Source: DASXMT01 sp963781305
GTDB taxonomy: Bacteria > Actinomycetota > Acidimicrobiia > Acidimicrobiales > RAAP-2
Direction: 5' to 3'
Length of the DNA stretch: 64,000 bases
NCBI GenBank assembly: GCA_963781305.1
Contig: CAWAFL010000011.1
Coordinates: 1,922,001-1,986,000 of the forward strand
In this document: piece after piece, positions 61,498 to 64,000 of the stretch
How the letters are laid out: the number at the start of each line of letters is the position of its first letter
How positions within the stretch are numbered: the stretch's first letter is position 1
Notes under the pieces: generated by a model
What the model was told of the DNA's origin: nothing
The model's input: the letters and a program-made list of their open reading frames with translations, nothing else
Database searches by the model: none
Made by a program: the position numbers and the translations under genes

Positions 61498-62262
61498 TTG
61501 CGCAGCAAGGACTTTACCGATCCGGCACACCCATCCTCTTCCGAGGACAGGGCCACGGCACGCCTGCCACAATTGGAGTTGACCCGTCTTTATCGGCGGA
61601 TCGCCGAACTCCTGGAGACGCGTATCGATCAGGGGTTGTTTCCCGCCGGCACCTTCTTGCCGTCTGAGCGGGAGCTTGCCGAGCAACTCGCGGTAAGCCG
61701 GACGTCAGTACGCGAGGCCCTTATTGCCCTTGAGGTGACCGGTCGCGTCGCGATCCGACAGGGCCATGGGGTCCAGGTACCGTCGGGCGCGCAGCGTCCG
61801 GCGGCACAGAATCCGTCTGAAGCGGATATCGGGCCCATACAGATCATGGAGGCGAGACGAGGGATCGAGCCTCGGATAGCGGAACTGGCGGCCGCCAATC
61901 ATAGGCAAGAGAATCTCGCCGGCATGCGCGCTGCGATGGACCTGCAAGCGTCGGCAACGTCTGCCACCTCGGAAAACTATCGAGAGGGGGATCGCCTGTT
62001 TCACGTCGAGATCGCCCGAGCGAGCGGAAACCCGGCCTACGAAGTGGTTGTCTCCAAATTGTGGGAGTACCGGACCAAGCCATCGTTCGAACGCTTCGAG
62101 CGAATGCTTGTAGGCCCCGATCGTCCGAGACAGACCGCCGCCGAGCATCAGAATATCTTCGAGGCGATCGCCGCCGCCGATACGGCGAGCCGCCGGAAAG
62201 ACAATGAAGAAGCATCTCGACGCGGTGCTGAGTGCCTTCATCAAGGGCGCTACCCGAAGTAG
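61498..62262 (+). CDS. GntR/FadR family transcriptional regulator, C-terminus frameshifted
   Basis: TTG start with an AGAGGAGGG site. The winged helix (residues 25-95: LYRRIAELLETRIDQGLFPAGTFLPSERELAEQLAVSRTSVREALIALE) and FCD ligand domain are present. Near 62200 the frame shifts by one: the expected FCD end MKKHLDAVLSAFIKGATRS is in the next frame and would end at 62293. Codon use differs from the genes before 61 kb. It probably controlled the sugar transport gene it faces. Confidence 0.82.
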   Translation: MRSKDFTDPAHPSSSEDRATARLPQLELTRLYRRIAELLETRIDQGLFPAGTFLPSERELAEQLAVSRTSVREALIALEVTGRVAIRQGHGVQVPSGAQRPAAQNPSEADIGPIQIMEARRGIEPRIAELAAANHRQENLAGMRAAMDLQASATSATSENYREGDRLFHVEIARASGNPAYEVVVSKLWEYRTKPSFERFERMLVGPDRPRQTAAEHQNIFEAIAAADTASRRKDNEEASRRGAECLHQGRYPK

Positions 62263-62524
62263 CTACGACGGACGCTTGCCAAATAAGCGATAAGGCGAGA
62301 AAGCCAATGGGCTTCCAGGCAGAACACGGCCGGACTGAAGCCGTAGCAAGTCCGAATCCGTGCGCGGCCAAGGTGATGAGGGCCGTTTTTTCCTGCCCCA
62401 TGGGGAACCGAGCACTCGACTGCACGCCTTCGTTGAGACACGCTAATTCGGTGACAAGGCGGTCAGGGGTCGCTGGTTGCGATCGGCAGTCTTTCTGATC
62501 GCGGCTATTCCAAAGGGAGGAACC

Positions 62525-63771
62525 GTGACCAAGCCGTCGACCCAATCTGTCGGAATGAGCGCGCGCCGCCTGGAACGAATCCGGCCGGCGATGCAGGGTT
62601 ATGTCGACCGCGGCGTCTACACGGGCGATCACCACGCTGATCGCCCGCCGCGGCCAAGTCGTCCACTGAGGAGCAGTTCGGCTGGCGCGACAAGGAAGCG
62701 CAGACGCCGATGCCCGCCGATGCGATCTTCCGCCTCTATTCGATGACGAAGCCGATCGTCTGCACCGGGCTGATGACGCTGCTCGAGGAAGGGCGCTTCA
62801 CGCTCTTCGATCCGGTGGCGAAATACATTCCGGCGTTCGGCCGCGTGAAGGTGCTCGAAGCCCGACGGCAGTCTGGTCAATCCGGCGCGCCCGATCGATG
62901 CTGCGCGATCTGATGACCCACACGAGCGGCCTGACCTACCATTTTGTCGAGGAATCTCCGCGTCGGCAAAGATGTATCAGCGGCGCCAAGCTTCTTAACG
63001 CCGAATGTTCGCTGGAAGCGGCGATCGACGATCTGGCTCGGTTTCCGCTCGCCTTCCAGCCGGGATCGCGCTGGCGATATAGCGTCGGCATCGACGTCGT
63101 TGCTCGCGTGATCGAGGTCGATCTCCGGCCGGCCCCTCGGCGCGTTTCCTGCGTGAACGCCTGTTCGAGCCGCTCGGCATGGTCGACACGGCTTTCGGCG
63201 TTCCGCTCGAGAAAAGCGAGCCGTTTGGCCGCGATGTACGGCCGTCCCGACGTGATCGCTCCCGGCCCGACCGTGAGCAGCGAGTTCGAAGCCTGGGCGA
63301 AGGGCGTCAACGAACGCGTCGACGTCTCGAGGTCCTATCCGGTCGATTCGCCCGACGATATTCGTTCGCGGCGGTCACGGCCTGTTTGCACGACCCGCGA
63401 TTATTGGCGCTTCGCCCAGATGCTGGCCAACGGCGGGGAATCTCGACGGGACGCGCATTCTCGGGCGCAAGACGCTCGCGCTGATGCACGCCAACCACCT
63501 GCCGGCTGCGCTGCTCCCCCTCGACATCGGCGGGTTGCCGCTGCCCGGCTACGGCTTCGGCCTCGGCTCGCGGGTGGCGCTCGACGTCGGCGCAGACCGG
63601 GGCGCCGGGCTCGGTCGGCGAGTTCGGCTGGTCCGGGCGCGGCGAAGACCCACTACTGGGTCGATCCGCAGGAGAGGTCTGGTCGGGCTCTTCATGACCC
63701 AGTCGATGATGAGCTTCGACCTGCCGGAACTCGATCTGCGCGCGCTCGCCTACCAGGCGATCGAGGACTAA
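62525..63771 (+). pseudogene. Serine beta-lactamase / esterase-like gene with about a dozen frameshifts
   Basis: Pieces in all three frames together give one class C beta-lactamase-like protein of about 410 residues. The GTG start at 62525 has GGGAGG. The serine motif FRLYSMTKPI (SxxK), then DLMTHTSGLTYHF, FPLAFQPGSRWRYSVGIDVVARVIE and finally GLVGLFMTQSMMSFDLPELDLRALAYQAIED are readable. Shifts of one or two bases lie near 62626, 62667, 62862, 62900, 62960, 62985, 63120, 63140, 63215, 63356, 63392 and 63438, with more between 63595 and 63680. Confidence 0.8.
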
Positions 63772-63779
63772 GCCGGGTC

Positions 63780-64000
63780 CGCGCTAAGACGTTGAGAGTT
63801 CCCCCGGCTTTGCGGGGTGGCAGTAGGCGTTTGACGTTTTCGGAAGTTCACCGCGATTTTTCCCGATGTGAGCCGCCAAGCACACGAAGGGTCAAATCAC
63901 AATGGACGAATTTGAGAACCTAAGTCACTCGAAGCGGGATGCAAATACCACGTCGTTTTCATTTCGAAGTTTCGGCGCAAGGTTGAGCTGCGCGATCACT
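63780..64000 (+). mobile_element. Left part of an IS200/IS605-family insertion sequence (runs off the window)
   Basis: A subterminal hairpin of the form CCCCCGGCTTTGCGGGG lies at about 63809-63825, as in IS200-type left ends, followed by a tnpA start. The exact left end is not determined. The element continues beyond the window. Confidence 0.6.
63902..64000 (+). pseudogene. IS200-type TnpA transposase, partial and frameshifted
   Basis: Starts MDEFENLSHSKRDA, then needs a one-base shift near 63944 to read YHVVFISKFRRKVELRD, the well-known Y1 transposase (HUH) N-terminus. The catalytic HUH and Tyr would lie outside the window. Confidence 0.65.

Noticed and set aside
1..64000. tRNA or rRNA genes
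   Set aside because: None was recognised by eye on either strand; a covariance-model search was not possible.

Overview
The window is 64 kb of high-GC DNA that reads as one actinobacterial chromosome segment up to about 61.1 kb. Markers are a mycothiol ligase (MshC), an F420:NADP oxidoreductase, a phosphatidylinositol/PIM-type lipid operon, the ChlID+CobN chelatase pair, and a secreted NlpC/P60 protein with 42-residue GGVFTFGDAGF repeats of a kind I associate with Acidimicrobiia. The class-level placement is an inference. Gene order from secD to thrS follows, with insertions, the block known in Mycobacterium tuberculosis (secD-yajC, ruvBAC, yebC, pdxT-pdxS, pimA-patA-pgsA, HIT, thrS).

Layout. 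1-8.8 kb, minus strand: secD (partial), yajC, tgt, queA, ruvB, ruvA, ruvC, yebC, pdxT, pdxS. 9-10.3 kb: yceI and a divergent marR around a shared operator. 10.3-16.2 kb, minus: M48 protease, then pgsA, a patA-like acyltransferase, a PAS-GGDEF protein and a pimA-like glycosyltransferase. 16.4-20.9 kb, plus: an MMPL transporter and an EF-G paralogue. 20.9-25.5 kb, minus: HIT protein, thrS, mshC and the F420:NADP oxidoreductase, followed on the plus strand by an enoyl-ACP reductase and a SnoaL-like protein. 26.7-28.6 kb: a Lon-N-domain protein and a DUF3097 protein. 28.8-48.96 kb: a large cobalamin locus. A B12 riboswitch at 39.73-39.87 kb heads the minus-strand arm (cobU, cobS, cbiB, cobC, cobQ, cobN, chlID). 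The divergent plus-strand arm is cobO, cbiA, cobI, cobM, cbiD, cbiET, cbiGH, ferredoxin, cbiC. 49-61 kb: an accessory mix of aldehyde dehydrogenase, TetR and nitronate monooxygenase, a methyltransferase, NlpC/P60, CBS, MFS, LapA-like, FMN reductase, beta-hydroxyacid dehydrogenase, DUF2510, a 48-residue Cys-rich protein, MscL with a zinc ribbon, and carbonic anhydrase.

The genes are tightly coupled: about fifteen neighbours overlap by ATGA or GTGA. The most distinctive genome-wide trait is a set of short tandem-repeat arrays, with 15, 18, 24 or 30 bp units inside genes and 9, 15 or 16 bp units between them. They put low-complexity linkers into otherwise conserved housekeeping and cobalamin enzymes.

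After about 61.1 kb the character changes. There is a truncated sugar-binding-protein fragment, a GntR regulator with a shifted C-terminus, a serine beta-lactamase-like gene with roughly a dozen small frameshifts, and the start of an IS200/IS605-type element. This tail is either a decayed foreign island or low-quality or chimeric sequence at a contig edge.
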